64,000 nucleotides of DNA from assembly GCA_021777565.1 (NCBI GenBank), contig JAJYDJ010000003.1, forward strand, positions 62,001 to 126,000, given 5' to 3'. The notes under the pieces were generated by a model. The model worked only from the letters and a program-made list of their open reading frames with translations. It did not search any database and was not told where the DNA came from. This document shows, piece by piece, positions 21,447 to 30,305 of the stretch (position 1 is the stretch's first letter; the number at the start of each line of letters is the position of its first letter). A program made the translations under genes and the position numbers. The stretch is from a bacterium. Its GTDB lineage: Bacteria; Patescibacteria; Microgenomatia; Levybacterales; UBA12049.

Positions 21447-23603
21447 ATGAGAAAGAAAGATATTGCACCAATAAGATTATTAAAAAGCCCTTTTGGGGCA
21501 TATAGAAATCGACGAATCGTTGGTGATATAAAATCTGAGATTAAAGAGATCTTGCGTAAAAAATCGTTAGCTGAGAAAGGACTCGCGAGTGAAAGAAGCA
21601 AATTCTCTCAATTGAAAGCGAAAACGGAACATCTATACGATATTTATTCTGGCCTTGAAGCATTGAAACAGCTACATAAGCTTCCTCCTCAAAAGGCAGA
21701 GAACAAAGCTATAGAAATATTAAAGGCTGAAATTAAGCGCCTTGAAGCATTAGTGACACTCCAAAGAGAAGAATTAACCAAGAATTTTTATGAAAATCCT
21801 CTTCTCGGGATCCACAAGCCTGTATTTGAGAGATCATACAATCCTATACGTTTCGTTACCAATCTTGTTCACTATAACAAAGAAAAACAAATCTATAACA
21901 AAGTCGTAAACGAGTCAAAGCACGCTGAATACAACAATATCATTGGAAAAGAAGCTAATCATATTCATGTCTCAAATAATGGCACCAGACAATATAAAAG
22001 CGAACAACTGATTGAGAAACAGCAATACATTGAACTTGGAGATAAACTTGTTGCAACGTACTATCTTGCTGATATTCCCGCATATTTAAACCCGTATTCA
22101 TTTTTCAAACTCATTAGCTCATCTCTTCCTTTTACTATCAGCATGTTTATTAAACCAACAGTAAATAGTTCACTCATTAAAATTGCACGTCAGCGATTAT
22201 CTGTGCTTGAGATGCAACAAAAAGAACGTGTGAATAAAGGCAAATTACGTGATGTTGAAACAGATAAACATATTGAGGAAACTTCTGCCTTCCTTGAAGA
22301 CTTAGTGCATGAGCTCGAGAGAGGTATTGAATATAGACTCTTTCTGTCCTTAGAAGCAAAAGATAAAGATGAACTCAAAAGATTACACAAGGAATTACGT
22401 AATGTCGCTGATGCTATGGAGTTTTCCTTTGCACGGTTCTTATATGGGCAGAAAAAGGCATTTGAAGCAACATTACCATTCAATACAAATCTCTTCGTTC
22501 ATAATCGTGTTATCCAGTCATCGGGAGCCGCCTATCTTATGCCATTTATTACAAAACAAATTCACGATCCTGAGGGTGTGTTTCTTGGAATTAATGCATA
22601 TTACGATAGTTTGGTATTTCTGAATCCATCTAGTGTAAGAAATAGCAATGTAAACATTCTAGGAGTATCAGGAGCAGGTAAATCTGTAACTGCGAAAGCA
22701 TTAGCAACACGACTGTATACTCGAGGGACACAAGTCATTATTATTGATCCCGAAGGCGAATATGTTGAATTTGCCAAGGCACTTGGGGGAGAAGTAGTTC
22801 AGTTCTCACGAAAAAATGGTATCAATCCATTCTCACTACGTAGCAAGGAAGAAGATGCTATCTTAGACCATGTAACTATCCTTAAAACGTTCTTCAAATC
22901 ATTCATCCCCGATGACACCTATGATAGCGCCGTACTTGATCAAGTTCTTGTATCGCTGTATAAGAATAGTGAACCAACATTCGAAAATTTCCTCAAATCA
23001 CTCCAGAAAGACCCCATGCACAAATACCTTAATGTGCTCAGTGAAGGCAGCTTACAAGGCATCTTTAACGCAAAACGAGAATTAGAGCTTACTAACGATC
23101 TTATTGTCTTTGATATTTCTCCACTCGGAGACACCGAGAAGAAGGCACCAGCAATGTATCTTCTTACAAGCCTCATTTGGCAACTAGTGAATAAGAAAAG
23201 TGATCGTAAACGAATGTTATTCATAGATGAAGCACATAAATTACTCAAAGACCGTGAAGTAGCAATTTTTTACAGGGAAATGGTTAAACAGGCAAGAAAA
23301 AGAAATTTAGGTGTGGTATCTATTACCCAGGATGTTGAGGATTTTCTTCATGGAGAGTTCGGAAAAGCAATTATCACCAATTCTGAAACAAAGATATTTC
23401 TCAAACAGTCATATGCTACTCTCAATCTCCTCAAGGATATTTTTCCTATGACACAGGAAGAGAGACAACAGTTGGGAAACTTGAATATTGGAGAAATGAT
23501 CCTCTTTCGAGAAAATGAACACATGAGAGTAGATTTTATGGTACTTCCTCACGAAGAACCATTTATCTTCCCCAAAACATATGCAGAAAATTCATCAGAG
23601 TAA
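21447..23603 (+). CDS. VirB4-like conjugation ATPase
   Basis: I chose the ATG at 21447 (MRKKDI...), four bases after the upstream stop. The 718-residue product has an N-terminal coiled-coil region, a middle docking domain and a P-loop ATPase: Walker A GVSGAGKSVTAK near 405-416, VIIIDPEGEY soon after, and Walker B RMLFIDEAHKLL near 589-600. SITQDVEDF is the conserved Q-containing motif of VirB4/TrbE. VirB4 energises pilus assembly and substrate passage. It is one of the best markers of a complete type IV secretion locus. Confidence 0.9.
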   Translation: MRKKDIAPIRLLKSPFGAYRNRRIVGDIKSEIKEILRKKSLAEKGLASERSKFSQLKAKTEHLYDIYSGLEALKQLHKLPPQKAENKAIEILKAEIKRLEALVTLQREELTKNFYENPLLGIHKPVFERSYNPIRFVTNLVHYNKEKQIYNKVVNESKHAEYNNIIGKEANHIHVSNNGTRQYKSEQLIEKQQYIELGDKLVATYYLADIPAYLNPYSFFKLISSSLPFTISMFIKPTVNSSLIKIARQRLSVLEMQQKERVNKGKLRDVETDKHIEETSAFLEDLVHELERGIEYRLFLSLEAKDKDELKRLHKELRNVADAMEFSFARFLYGQKKAFEATLPFNTNLFVHNRVIQSSGAAYLMPFITKQIHDPEGVFLGINAYYDSLVFLNPSSVRNSNVNILGVSGAGKSVTAKALATRLYTRGTQVIIIDPEGEYVEFAKALGGEVVQFSRKNGINPFSLRSKEEDAILDHVTILKTFFKSFIPDDTYDSAVLDQVLVSLYKNSEPTFENFLKSLQKDPMHKYLNVLSEGSLQGIFNAKRELELTNDLIVFDISPLGDTEKKAPAMYLLTSLIWQLVNKKSDRKRMLFIDEAHKLLKDREVAIFYREMVKQARKRNLGVVSITQDVEDFLHGEFGKAIITNSETKIFLKQSYATLNLLKDIFPMTQEERQQLGNLNIGEMILFRENEHMRVDFMVLPHEEPFIFPKTYAENSSE

Positions 23604-24339
23604 TCACTTCACAGAAATCGTCTCAGTTATAGATGGTCCCCTACAAGCGATCCTTAATAGCTTAGTACGCATTTTTCTCACGATGTTCCTCCCTTTCCCT
23701 ATTCCAGATGAAATTATCATGGAGCTCAGAGCATCAATACTCCAAATTCTTTTTATATTACTTCTTGTTCTTATTCTCACTGTCGTCAGCCTTATTGGCA
23801 TTTTCACTCTTCCATTAACACACCAAGTCACGACAATTGCTCCAGCAAGCGATAGCTCTTTCTCTGGGACAGATGTACCGTTTCAGAACCCATTAGGGGG
23901 AATTGGACTATCTTTTGTGCGTATTACTGCATACTTCCATGATAGTGACTATTACGCTCAATTTGGATTATGGCATGAAGGAGTAGATTTCGTACCATCT
24001 GACGCATATTACAAACAAAGTACAGCATATAATGCTCCTAAGAACGTTAATCATGACATTGATGTTTTCTCAACAATTAATGGTGTGGTAACTTATTATC
24101 AGGACCAATACGGATCACACACTATTGAGGTTTTAAACAATGAAGGGACACTAAAGGTTATATTTATGCATTTGAACGACGTATTTGTGAGTACAGGACA
24201 GTCCATAACTGCCGGAACACCGGTGGGAACCATGGGAGATACAGGCTTCTCAACAGGAGAACATTTACATTACCAAATAGATATAAGTAATAATGATTCA
24301 TGGACACCCATTGATCCTTTGGGATATATAAAACAATGA
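23581..24339 (+). CDS. M23-family peptidoglycan endopeptidase, membrane-anchored
   Basis: A 252-residue protein with one strong membrane segment (54-76) and an outside domain carrying all M23 zinc motifs: HEGVD (His132, Asp136), MHL (His197) and HLH (His228, His230) within GDTGFSTGEHLHYQI. M23 enzymes cut peptide cross-bridges in peptidoglycan. Within a conjugation operon this enzyme should open the wall for the channel, the task of VirB1-type transglycosylases elsewhere. Its start lies 23 bases inside virB4. Confidence 0.88.
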   Translation: MQKIHQSNHFTEIVSVIDGPLQAILNSLVRIFLTMFLPFPIPDEIIMELRASILQILFILLLVLILTVVSLIGIFTLPLTHQVTTIAPASDSSFSGTDVPFQNPLGGIGLSFVRITAYFHDSDYYAQFGLWHEGVDFVPSDAYYKQSTAYNAPKNVNHDIDVFSTINGVVTYYQDQYGSHTIEVLNNEGTLKVIFMHLNDVFVSTGQSITAGTPVGTMGDTGFSTGEHLHYQIDISNNDSWTPIDPLGYIKQ

Positions 24340-24716
24340 TAAAACTATTTCTAAGACATACAATAGGCACAAAAGTTTTTCTCTATACGAGCGCAATACT
24401 TATTTTCATAATATGGTTTATTTACTTCCATATCATGGAGTACCACTATTGGCTCCAATCTGAGTGGCGTGTCTTTCTTTCTGCATTTATCCTTCTTTTG
24501 TCAGAAGGATTTATCTTTTTTTTGAATCAAAAATGCCGAAGTAAGAAAGAAGAAAAGCAATGGGATTTGATTACATCCATACCCAGAGAAGAGACAGAGA
24601 CACATCATATTCACACTATTGCTGATGGGATGAAGAAAGAATCGCAAAAAGAGGCAACGATTGCCTTTCACGAAGATATCCAGAAAAGAGAGGAGAAAGC
24701 ATGGAAAATACTTTAA
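24336..24716 (+). CDS. Small membrane protein of the conjugation operon, unknown
   Basis: A 126-residue protein with two membrane helices in the first 65 residues and a charged cytoplasmic tail rich in Lys, Glu and His. It overlaps the M23 gene by four bases (ATGA) and the next gene by 16, so it is clearly part of the secretion operon. No family is recognised. A structural or assembly role is only a guess from context. Confidence 0.6.
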   Translation: MIKLFLRHTIGTKVFLYTSAILIFIIWFIYFHIMEYHYWLQSEWRVFLSAFILLLSEGFIFFLNQKCRSKKEEKQWDLITSIPREETETHHIHTIADGMKKESQKEATIAFHEDIQKREEKAWKIL

Positions 24717-25483
24717 ATCCAAGACAGAGACAAAGATTAAAAATTGCAGTGATCATCATATCACTTCTATTTTTGCTTGGATACTTCTTTTTTCTATTCA
24801 GTAGGCATGATACGAACGAACAACAGCAAAACCCTGACCAAGTGGTATTTCAACAACCACTTCTCCAAGTTTTTCAATATAAGGAAACACTCAATACATA
24901 CCCCGATGCTATCCGTATACATTATCCCTATCTTTTAGTTGTTAGACCAAATGAAGGAACTACACAAATCTACAATTTACAGCAGAAAACTAAAGATAAA
25001 AAAACTAATGCAGTTCTTCTTGATTATTACGAAGAAATCGAAATATATAACAAAGCAGGCAAAACATACGTCGACAATACAAACCTCAATGTACTTTGTA
25101 CGCTTGCTTTCATGAAGACGAAGCAAGATGTTCTGTGCGTTACCAAACTTGACAGTAACAAACCTGACGTTTCTCTTATTGAGATTGATACAAATACTCT
25201 TACACAAAAAATATTACATACCTCACACATGCTCATTACCGCAATATACTATGCAAATAGTACAATATATCTAGGAGAATATGATCCAGTAATTCAAAAA
25301 TCATTTATCTCAACAAATAACGACACTATTCCTGTACCTGACTGGATTAATATTATCTATCCTATGAATAGCCAGATATACCTTGCCTCTTTTAAGAGTG
25401 TAAGAAATAACAATAAAGAATCTTACAGTTTATTCCAAAACAATAATATAAACTTGATAACACAAGGTGAAATTAGGTTCTAA
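24701..25483 (+). CDS. Membrane-anchored exported protein of the conjugation operon, unknown
   Basis: A 260-residue protein with a GGAG ribosome binding site. A basic N-terminus (NPRQRQRLK) precedes one membrane helix (about 14-33), and a large outside domain rich in beta-strand-forming, Tyr- and Asn-containing segments follows, possibly a small beta-propeller-like fold (repeated strand-turn patterns such as IEIYNKAGKTYVDNTNLNVLC). No family is recognised. It is the last gene of the conjugation operon and may be a surface component exposed to the recipient or host cell. Confidence 0.55.
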   Translation: MENTLNPRQRQRLKIAVIIISLLFLLGYFFFLFSRHDTNEQQQNPDQVVFQQPLLQVFQYKETLNTYPDAIRIHYPYLLVVRPNEGTTQIYNLQQKTKDKKTNAVLLDYYEEIEIYNKAGKTYVDNTNLNVLCTLAFMKTKQDVLCVTKLDSNKPDVSLIEIDTNTLTQKILHTSHMLITAIYYANSTIYLGEYDPVIQKSFISTNNDTIPVPDWINIIYPMNSQIYLASFKSVRNNNKESYSLFQNNNINLITQGEIRF

Positions 25484-25527
25484 TTATATGGCACAAAATA
25501 CTTGCGGCTTTTTTTCCAAAACTAGTA

Positions 25528-25533
25528 TATAAT
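25528..25533 (+). promoter_or_regulatory. -10 box of the methyltransferase gene (leaderless)
   Basis: TATAAT at 25528-25533 ends six bases before the ATG at 25540, so transcription would start at the start codon. A weak TTGCGG lies at 25502-25507, but the spacing of 20 is poor. No ribosome binding site precedes the gene. Confidence 0.5.
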
Positions 25534-25539
25534 CTTTTT

Positions 25540-26652
25540 ATGAGAAGCTTTGTGGCTAACAATTTAACTTTTACCTCAATACTATCAAATGCACCTAAAT
25601 TAGTGTCTCTTTTTTCTGGCTGCGGTGGATTAGACCTTGGATTCAAGATGGCAGGATATGAAATAGTTTGGGCAAATGATTTTGATCATTGGTCGTGTGA
25701 GACTTATAAAAGAAATTTTGGTGACCATATTTTAGAAGGAGATATTACTAAAATAAATTTTGATGAAATTCCTGACGCAGATATCATAACTGGTGGATTT
25801 CCATGTCAAGATTTCTCCATGATATGGAAGCGTGAAGGCTTAGGGACAGAAAGAGGCAATCTATATACTTACTTCGTTAAAGCAGTTAAAACAAAAATGC
25901 CAAAAGTTTTTGTAGCAGAGAATGTAAAGGGGTTGTTAACAGCTAATGGAGGAAAAGCTATACAACAAATTGTAAATGATTTTGCAAAATTAGGGTATAA
26001 GATAAATATTGATCTATATAACTTTGCCGAGTATGGAGCACCCCAACTGAGAGAGAGAGTACTAATTGTTGGTGTTAGATCTGATTTGGAATTTTCATTT
26101 AAAAAACCAGAGCCTTTGAGGAATAGTTGGAATTATATGACAGCTGGGGAAGCCCTCTTAGGGGTAGAGAAAGTGAACTACAACAATGAACATCAGAATA
26201 TAAAAGAGAAAACAAAAGAGATGCTTAAGTTAATTCCAGAAGGTGGTAACTTCAGCTCAATTCCTAAAGATAGTCCATATTACGTAAAAGGCATGATTAG
26301 TCACGTGTACCGAAGGCTCCACCGCAACAAGCCCTCTACAACTATTATTGCTGGTGGTGGTGGTGGGACATGGGGGTATCATTACGAAGAACCACGTCCG
26401 TTGACTAATAGAGAAAGAGCTCGTTTGTTTGGTTACCCAGATAATTTTGTGTTCGAAGGATCAATAAGTGAAGTTCGTCATCAAATTGGTAATTCTGTCC
26501 CTCCTATTGCCGCTAAAGTTGTTGCACAGCAATTGCTCCCAGCATTCGAAGCAAATTCTATTGTTGTAGTAAATTCAAAGAATGAAGTTGATTATACTCA
26601 AAAAATTGAAAGTACTTTGAATCTAAAACAATTTACGTTTGCGTTAGGATAA
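25540..26652 (+). CDS. DNA cytosine-5 methyltransferase
   Basis: A 370-residue enzyme with the ordered motifs of m5C methyltransferases: I LFSGCGGLDLGF (24-35, SAM binding), IV GGFPCQDFS with catalytic Cys89, VI AENVKG, VIII QLRERV, IX RPLTNRERARLFGYP and X QIGNSVPP. The target recognition domain, about 80 residues between VIII and IX, sets the site and cannot be read here. Three bases after its stop begins a PLD-type nuclease gene, so this looks like the modification half of a restriction-modification unit. A roughly 30-residue tail extends beyond motif X. The gene starts without a ribosome binding site. Confidence 0.95.
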   Translation: MRSFVANNLTFTSILSNAPKLVSLFSGCGGLDLGFKMAGYEIVWANDFDHWSCETYKRNFGDHILEGDITKINFDEIPDADIITGGFPCQDFSMIWKREGLGTERGNLYTYFVKAVKTKMPKVFVAENVKGLLTANGGKAIQQIVNDFAKLGYKINIDLYNFAEYGAPQLRERVLIVGVRSDLEFSFKKPEPLRNSWNYMTAGEALLGVEKVNYNNEHQNIKEKTKEMLKLIPEGGNFSSIPKDSPYYVKGMISHVYRRLHRNKPSTTIIAGGGGGTWGYHYEEPRPLTNRERARLFGYPDNFVFEGSISEVRHQIGNSVPPIAAKVVAQQLLPAFEANSIVVVNSKNEVDYTQKIESTLNLKQFTFALG

Positions 26653-26654
26653 TT

Positions 26655-27713
26655 ATGGCACTTTTATTTTCTAATTTTCCACCACTAAGAACATCTTATC
26701 CTACATATTCTTCCATTTTTAAAGAAAATTTGCAGGTATCAGAAAAGGTGAAAATTGCAACAGGGTATATCTCGTCAGATTCTGCAATAGATTTGAAGCG
26801 CATTATAGAAGACAACAATGGGCCTCATGTTGAGTTATGTGTTGGGATGCAATATTTTGATGGGTTGAACCCAGCTCAAAAAGATGCTTTAGAAAGTTTA
26901 AATACTTCACTGCAAAACAATAACTTAGGAAGAGTATATATGGTAACAACATTCCCATTTCATGGAAAGGTTGTATCCTTTTCAAGGAAAGACACTGTAA
27001 CCTGTTCTATCATCGGATCGTCAAACTTATCAAATATAATTGATGACTGTAGGCAATATGAAGCTGATTATCTATTCAATCAATGCAAGGAGTCTGATGA
27101 ACTCGATCAATTTATCAAAAAATTAATAACAGTCTCGTCACAACCCTTAGAAGGGCTTCAATTAAAGATCATCGAGCCAAATAATGATCTTCTTGCTAAT
27201 CAAATGGGGGTACAGAAATTGACTCTTAAAGATGTACAAAATGCTATGCAGAACCTATCAGATCTAAAATTTCAAATTCCATTAAAAGGCAATGAAGCTC
27301 CCAAAAGTAGCCTTAATCCTTTTTTCGGAGAGGGGAGAAAGAATATTCAAGGATTCATTATACCTCGGCCTTGGTATGAAGTTGAACTTATTGTTCCTAA
27401 GTCAATCACACAATCTGATGGATATCCTAATTCAAAAATTACTCAGGACAATTCATTTCCAGTAATTACGGATGATGGATGGTCATTTCAATGTAAAGTA
27501 AGTGGCGATTACAGCAAGAACTTTCGTTCATGTAATGATTTAAAGATTCTAGGCAAATGGATAAAGGGAAGACTTGAAAACGCTGGAGCATTAAAACCAG
27601 GAGAACTTGTAACAGATACGACTTTTTATAAATATGGACGATCAAGTATCGATTTTACTAGAATAAAAAATTCTGAGAGTTGGTATTTGGATTTTGGAGT
27701 TAATAATGGATAA
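26655..27713 (+). CDS. PLD-type restriction endonuclease (NgoFVII/BfiI-like)
   Basis: A 352-residue protein. The N-terminal domain has one phospholipase-D-type catalytic motif, FHGKVVSF (His103, Lys105) followed by SIIGSSNLS (Ser/Asn at 122-124) and a downstream Glu136. It should dimerise to make one active site, as in BfiI, which cuts DNA without metal ions. The C-terminal half (from about 225: GFIIPRPWYEVELIVPKSI) resembles the B3-like DNA-recognition domain attached to these nucleases. It lies between the methyltransferase and the Z1 gene. The family call rests on motif order and context; the recognition site is unknown. Confidence 0.75.
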   Translation: MALLFSNFPPLRTSYPTYSSIFKENLQVSEKVKIATGYISSDSAIDLKRIIEDNNGPHVELCVGMQYFDGLNPAQKDALESLNTSLQNNNLGRVYMVTTFPFHGKVVSFSRKDTVTCSIIGSSNLSNIIDDCRQYEADYLFNQCKESDELDQFIKKLITVSSQPLEGLQLKIIEPNNDLLANQMGVQKLTLKDVQNAMQNLSDLKFQIPLKGNEAPKSSLNPFFGEGRKNIQGFIIPRPWYEVELIVPKSITQSDGYPNSKITQDNSFPVITDDGWSFQCKVSGDYSKNFRSCNDLKILGKWIKGRLENAGALKPGELVTDTTFYKYGRSSIDFTRIKNSESWYLDFGVNNG

Positions 27714-29598
27714 TCACCTTACAAATTATCTTAAAATACTTGAGCAAACATCTTCAGATGCTGTATTGTCAGTAAAAAATACCGTAGAGAAAATTATTCC
27801 AGAACATATAGAATCATTTACACATAAGGAACATATTAGAGGTTTACTGTTAGGGCAAGTGCAAAGCGGTAAAACAAGTCAAATGCTCGGTATTATCGCT
27901 GCTACAGCTGATATAGACAATGGTTTCAAAATATTTGTTCTTCTTACAACCGATAATACTGCTTTACAGCAACAAACTCTGAAAAGAGCACTTGCCTCCA
28001 TGGACACATTCAATGTATGTGATGAGCACGATGAGATGCGCTTTATGGAAGGTGGTATTCGTAAACCATCTTTAATTGTTCTGAAGAAAAATTCGAGTAT
28101 CCTAAAAACGTGGAGGAATATTCTAGGTTCATCGGAACTCAATAAAGGTCGACCAATATTCTTGGTTGATGATGAAGCTGACGCTGCTAGTCTTAATACA
28201 CTAGTTAACAAACAAGAACAAAGTGCAATTAATACACATTTAGAGGCCATATTAAAACTTTTTACAAGTAGTGTTTATCTACAGGTAACGGCAACCCCCC
28301 AATCATTGTTTTTACAAACCGAAGAATCTGGTTGGAAACCTTCATTCGTACACTACTTTCCTCCAGGTAAAAATTATTTAGGCGGGAACTTTTTTTATAC
28401 AAAACCAAAACCATTTACAAACAGATTTACTCAAGATGATGAACTACAAGTCCTCTTAAGAGAGAAATTCATTGCCGATGGACTTAAGCTTGCCATAGAA
28501 AACTTCCTTATAACCTCATCACATCTTACATTGGGGTCTGAATCAAGTGTTTGTAACTTTCTAGTACATCCTAGTGTAAAAATTGACGATCATGAAAAGA
28601 TTAAATCAAAAGTCGTTGACTATCTCAATTATATATTCTCATCTCTTGATTCCAAAGACGTTATTTCTAGACTTAAACATGCGTGGGATGATCTGAAAAC
28701 ATCAAAGCCAGATCTTATTGCATTCGAAGATATTGTGAGTTTTTTGGCAACAAAACCAGAAATAACTGTTATTACAATGAACTCTGGACCAAAGAGTGAT
28801 GCACATTTGACCTATGATGAAGGTCTCAATATTGTTATTGGAGGAAATAGTTTAGGAAGAGGGGTCACATTCAAATGCCTTCAAACAGTTTATTATTGTC
28901 GATCTTCTAAAATACCTCAGGCAGATACTTTCTGGCAACATAGCAGAATGTTTGGTTATGATAGAGACCCTTTACTTATGAGAGTTTTTATGCCACAAGC
29001 GTTATTTAATATGTTCTCAGAGATCAATGATTCAAATGAGATTCTTATCAAGCAAATTGAAGAGAACAAGTTTGATGAAATTCAAATAGTAACTAGTAAT
29101 AAAATTAAACCTACTAGGAAAAATGTTATAGATCAAGATAGATATAATTATCTCGTAGGGGGTGTTAATTACTTTCCACCATATCCTGATCAAGACAACC
29201 TTGCTCTTATGGATAACATTCTGAATAATTTTGATTCAACGAAGAAAGTACATGATATAACAATCGATGATTTGGTGAAAATAGTTTCTAACCTAAAATC
29301 TGATCTATCAAATAGCTGGTCGATTGAATCATTTGTAAATGCATTACTTGCTGTAAAAGCTCAGAGAGGTACTCCTAACCTGGCAAAGCTTATTATCAGA
29401 AGAGACAGAGATATTGGATATGGGACAGGTACTATGCTATCCCCTGATGATAGACAACTAGGAAATGATATTGAGAACCTTCCTGTAATTACTTTCTATA
29501 GGATTAATGGGCAAAAGGAGAAAAACTGGCAAGGACATCCATTCTGGATGCCTAATATAAAACTTCCAATAGGGAAGGTTTTCCATAGAGTGGATTAG
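27706..29598 (+). CDS. Z1-domain ATPase/helicase-like protein
   Basis: The ATG at 27706 overlaps the nuclease gene by 8 bases; a start at 27694 is possible. In about 630 residues it shows Walker A GQVQSGKT (50-57), a DEAD-like Walker B FLVDDEAD (152-159), the helicase motif TATPQS and an arginine-containing motif GGNSLGRGVTF, so a superfamily 2 helicase fold. LGRGVTF and the later WQHSRMFGYDR are typical of the Z1 domain family, known from loci with DNA methyltransferases and nucleases. It probably couples ATP hydrolysis to translocation or target sensing for the adjacent nuclease. Confidence 0.8.
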   Translation: MDNHLTNYLKILEQTSSDAVLSVKNTVEKIIPEHIESFTHKEHIRGLLLGQVQSGKTSQMLGIIAATADIDNGFKIFVLLTTDNTALQQQTLKRALASMDTFNVCDEHDEMRFMEGGIRKPSLIVLKKNSSILKTWRNILGSSELNKGRPIFLVDDEADAASLNTLVNKQEQSAINTHLEAILKLFTSSVYLQVTATPQSLFLQTEESGWKPSFVHYFPPGKNYLGGNFFYTKPKPFTNRFTQDDELQVLLREKFIADGLKLAIENFLITSSHLTLGSESSVCNFLVHPSVKIDDHEKIKSKVVDYLNYIFSSLDSKDVISRLKHAWDDLKTSKPDLIAFEDIVSFLATKPEITVITMNSGPKSDAHLTYDEGLNIVIGGNSLGRGVTFKCLQTVYYCRSSKIPQADTFWQHSRMFGYDRDPLLMRVFMPQALFNMFSEINDSNEILIKQIEENKFDEIQIVTSNKIKPTRKNVIDQDRYNYLVGGVNYFPPYPDQDNLALMDNILNNFDSTKKVHDITIDDLVKIVSNLKSDLSNSWSIESFVNALLAVKAQRGTPNLAKLIIRRDRDIGYGTGTMLSPDDRQLGNDIENLPVITFYRINGQKEKNWQGHPFWMPNIKLPIGKVFHRVD

Positions 29599-29633
29599 TT
29601 GTTTTATTTATCAACCGCGAGTTATCATAAATA

Positions 29634-29969
29634 TCAGTTTCTACTCTCAATTCTAGTCCTTATTCTCGCCCTATTCTGCTCATGTTCAGCAACTACCTCC
29701 TTATATTGATCCTCTCCTCCCATAACTGCGGCTAGATATAGCATACCAAAGTCAATTCCATACTTTGCAGTATAGTAACCACCAAGTTCAGCGAAAGGAC
29801 TAAGCTTTTCCTTACCACCTTTTGTCTCCTTCTGAACTTTCTTTATAAATTCTACATCTTCTGGTGGAACTTGCCCAATAAAGGCCAATTCAACAAGATT
29901 GATCTGATTTTGGGTTAACACAATCTTATCTTCAGATAAAATCTCAATATCGTTCATTTTGTTTTTCAT
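29634..29969 (-). CDS. Small acidic protein, unknown
   Basis: A 111-residue protein read from the ATG at 29969. A TATAAT box on the minus strand (29977-29982) would start transcription right at that codon; starts at 29978 or 29957 are alternatives. The sequence is helical and charged, with TQNQINLVELAFIGQVPPEDVEFIKKVQKE in the middle and a basic end (NRARIRTRIESRN). No family is recognised. It converges on the Z1 gene and lies at the inferred right edge of the element, so it may belong to either side. Confidence 0.5.
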   Translation of the reverse strand: MKNKMNDIEILSEDKIVLTQNQINLVELAFIGQVPPEDVEFIKKVQKETKGGKEKLSPFAELGGYYTAKYGIDFGMLYLAAVMGGEDQYKEVVAEHEQNRARIRTRIESRN

Positions 29970-29978
29970 TGACTTCAT

Positions 29979-30305
29979 TATACAATACTCTTGTAGGAAT
30001 TACGTTTACAGCCATAAGCATCCATTAGTTTAAATATCCAGACTAGAAGCGGTTCGATGGTGTTTGCATTGAGTCTGCACTTTTCACACCTTTTAGCCTC
30101 AAAATAGCCTATAATCTTGACCCAGTACCCCTACATATGGTATACTACCGTTAGCAGATTGAGAGAAATGATCTGCTTAATAAGCAGTATATTTGATTAG
30201 ATAAGTAAAAGATAAAAGTAATAGAAATTTTAATATCCGTATCTTTCTTCACTAACTCCAAATCATCTTCATTAAGCAGTTCCTTTTTTCTCAACTGCAT
30301 AGTAT
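29979..30305 (+). promoter_or_regulatory. Promoter and structured leader of the DEAD-box gene
   Basis: This 327-bp gap holds no gene. A promoter TTGACC (30117-30122), spacer 18, extended -10 TGgTATACT (TATACT 30141-30146) would give a leader of about 150 bases. The leader has competing pairings: AGCAGAT/ATCTGCT (30153-30159, 30171-30177), CTGCTT/AAGCAG (30173-30178, 30182-30187), the same CTGCTTAA with distant TTAAGCAG (30272-30279), and GCAGTT/AACTGC (30276-30281, 30293-30298) just before the start codon. Long structured leaders are common for cold-responsive helicase genes. Bases 29990-30110 show nothing I can name. Confidence 0.4.

Larger units (their letters stand above)
3411..29598. mobile_element. 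Integrative conjugative element with cargo (inferred limits)
   Basis: The left limit is the junction of serine integrase and tRNA-Glu. The content is integrase, XRE regulator, coupling ATPase, Replic_Relax protein, cargo, VirB2/VirB6/VirB3/VirB4-like genes, M23 peptidase and a methyltransferase/nuclease/Z1 triad. From 30.3 kb on the genes look like core genome, so the right limit is placed after the Z1 gene. I looked for a second copy of the tRNA 3' end (ttcaaatcccctacgggct) near 29.6-31.6 kb and found none, so the limits are inferred from gene content. The RecT module left of the tRNA may be part of the same element or of a second one. Confidence 0.6.
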
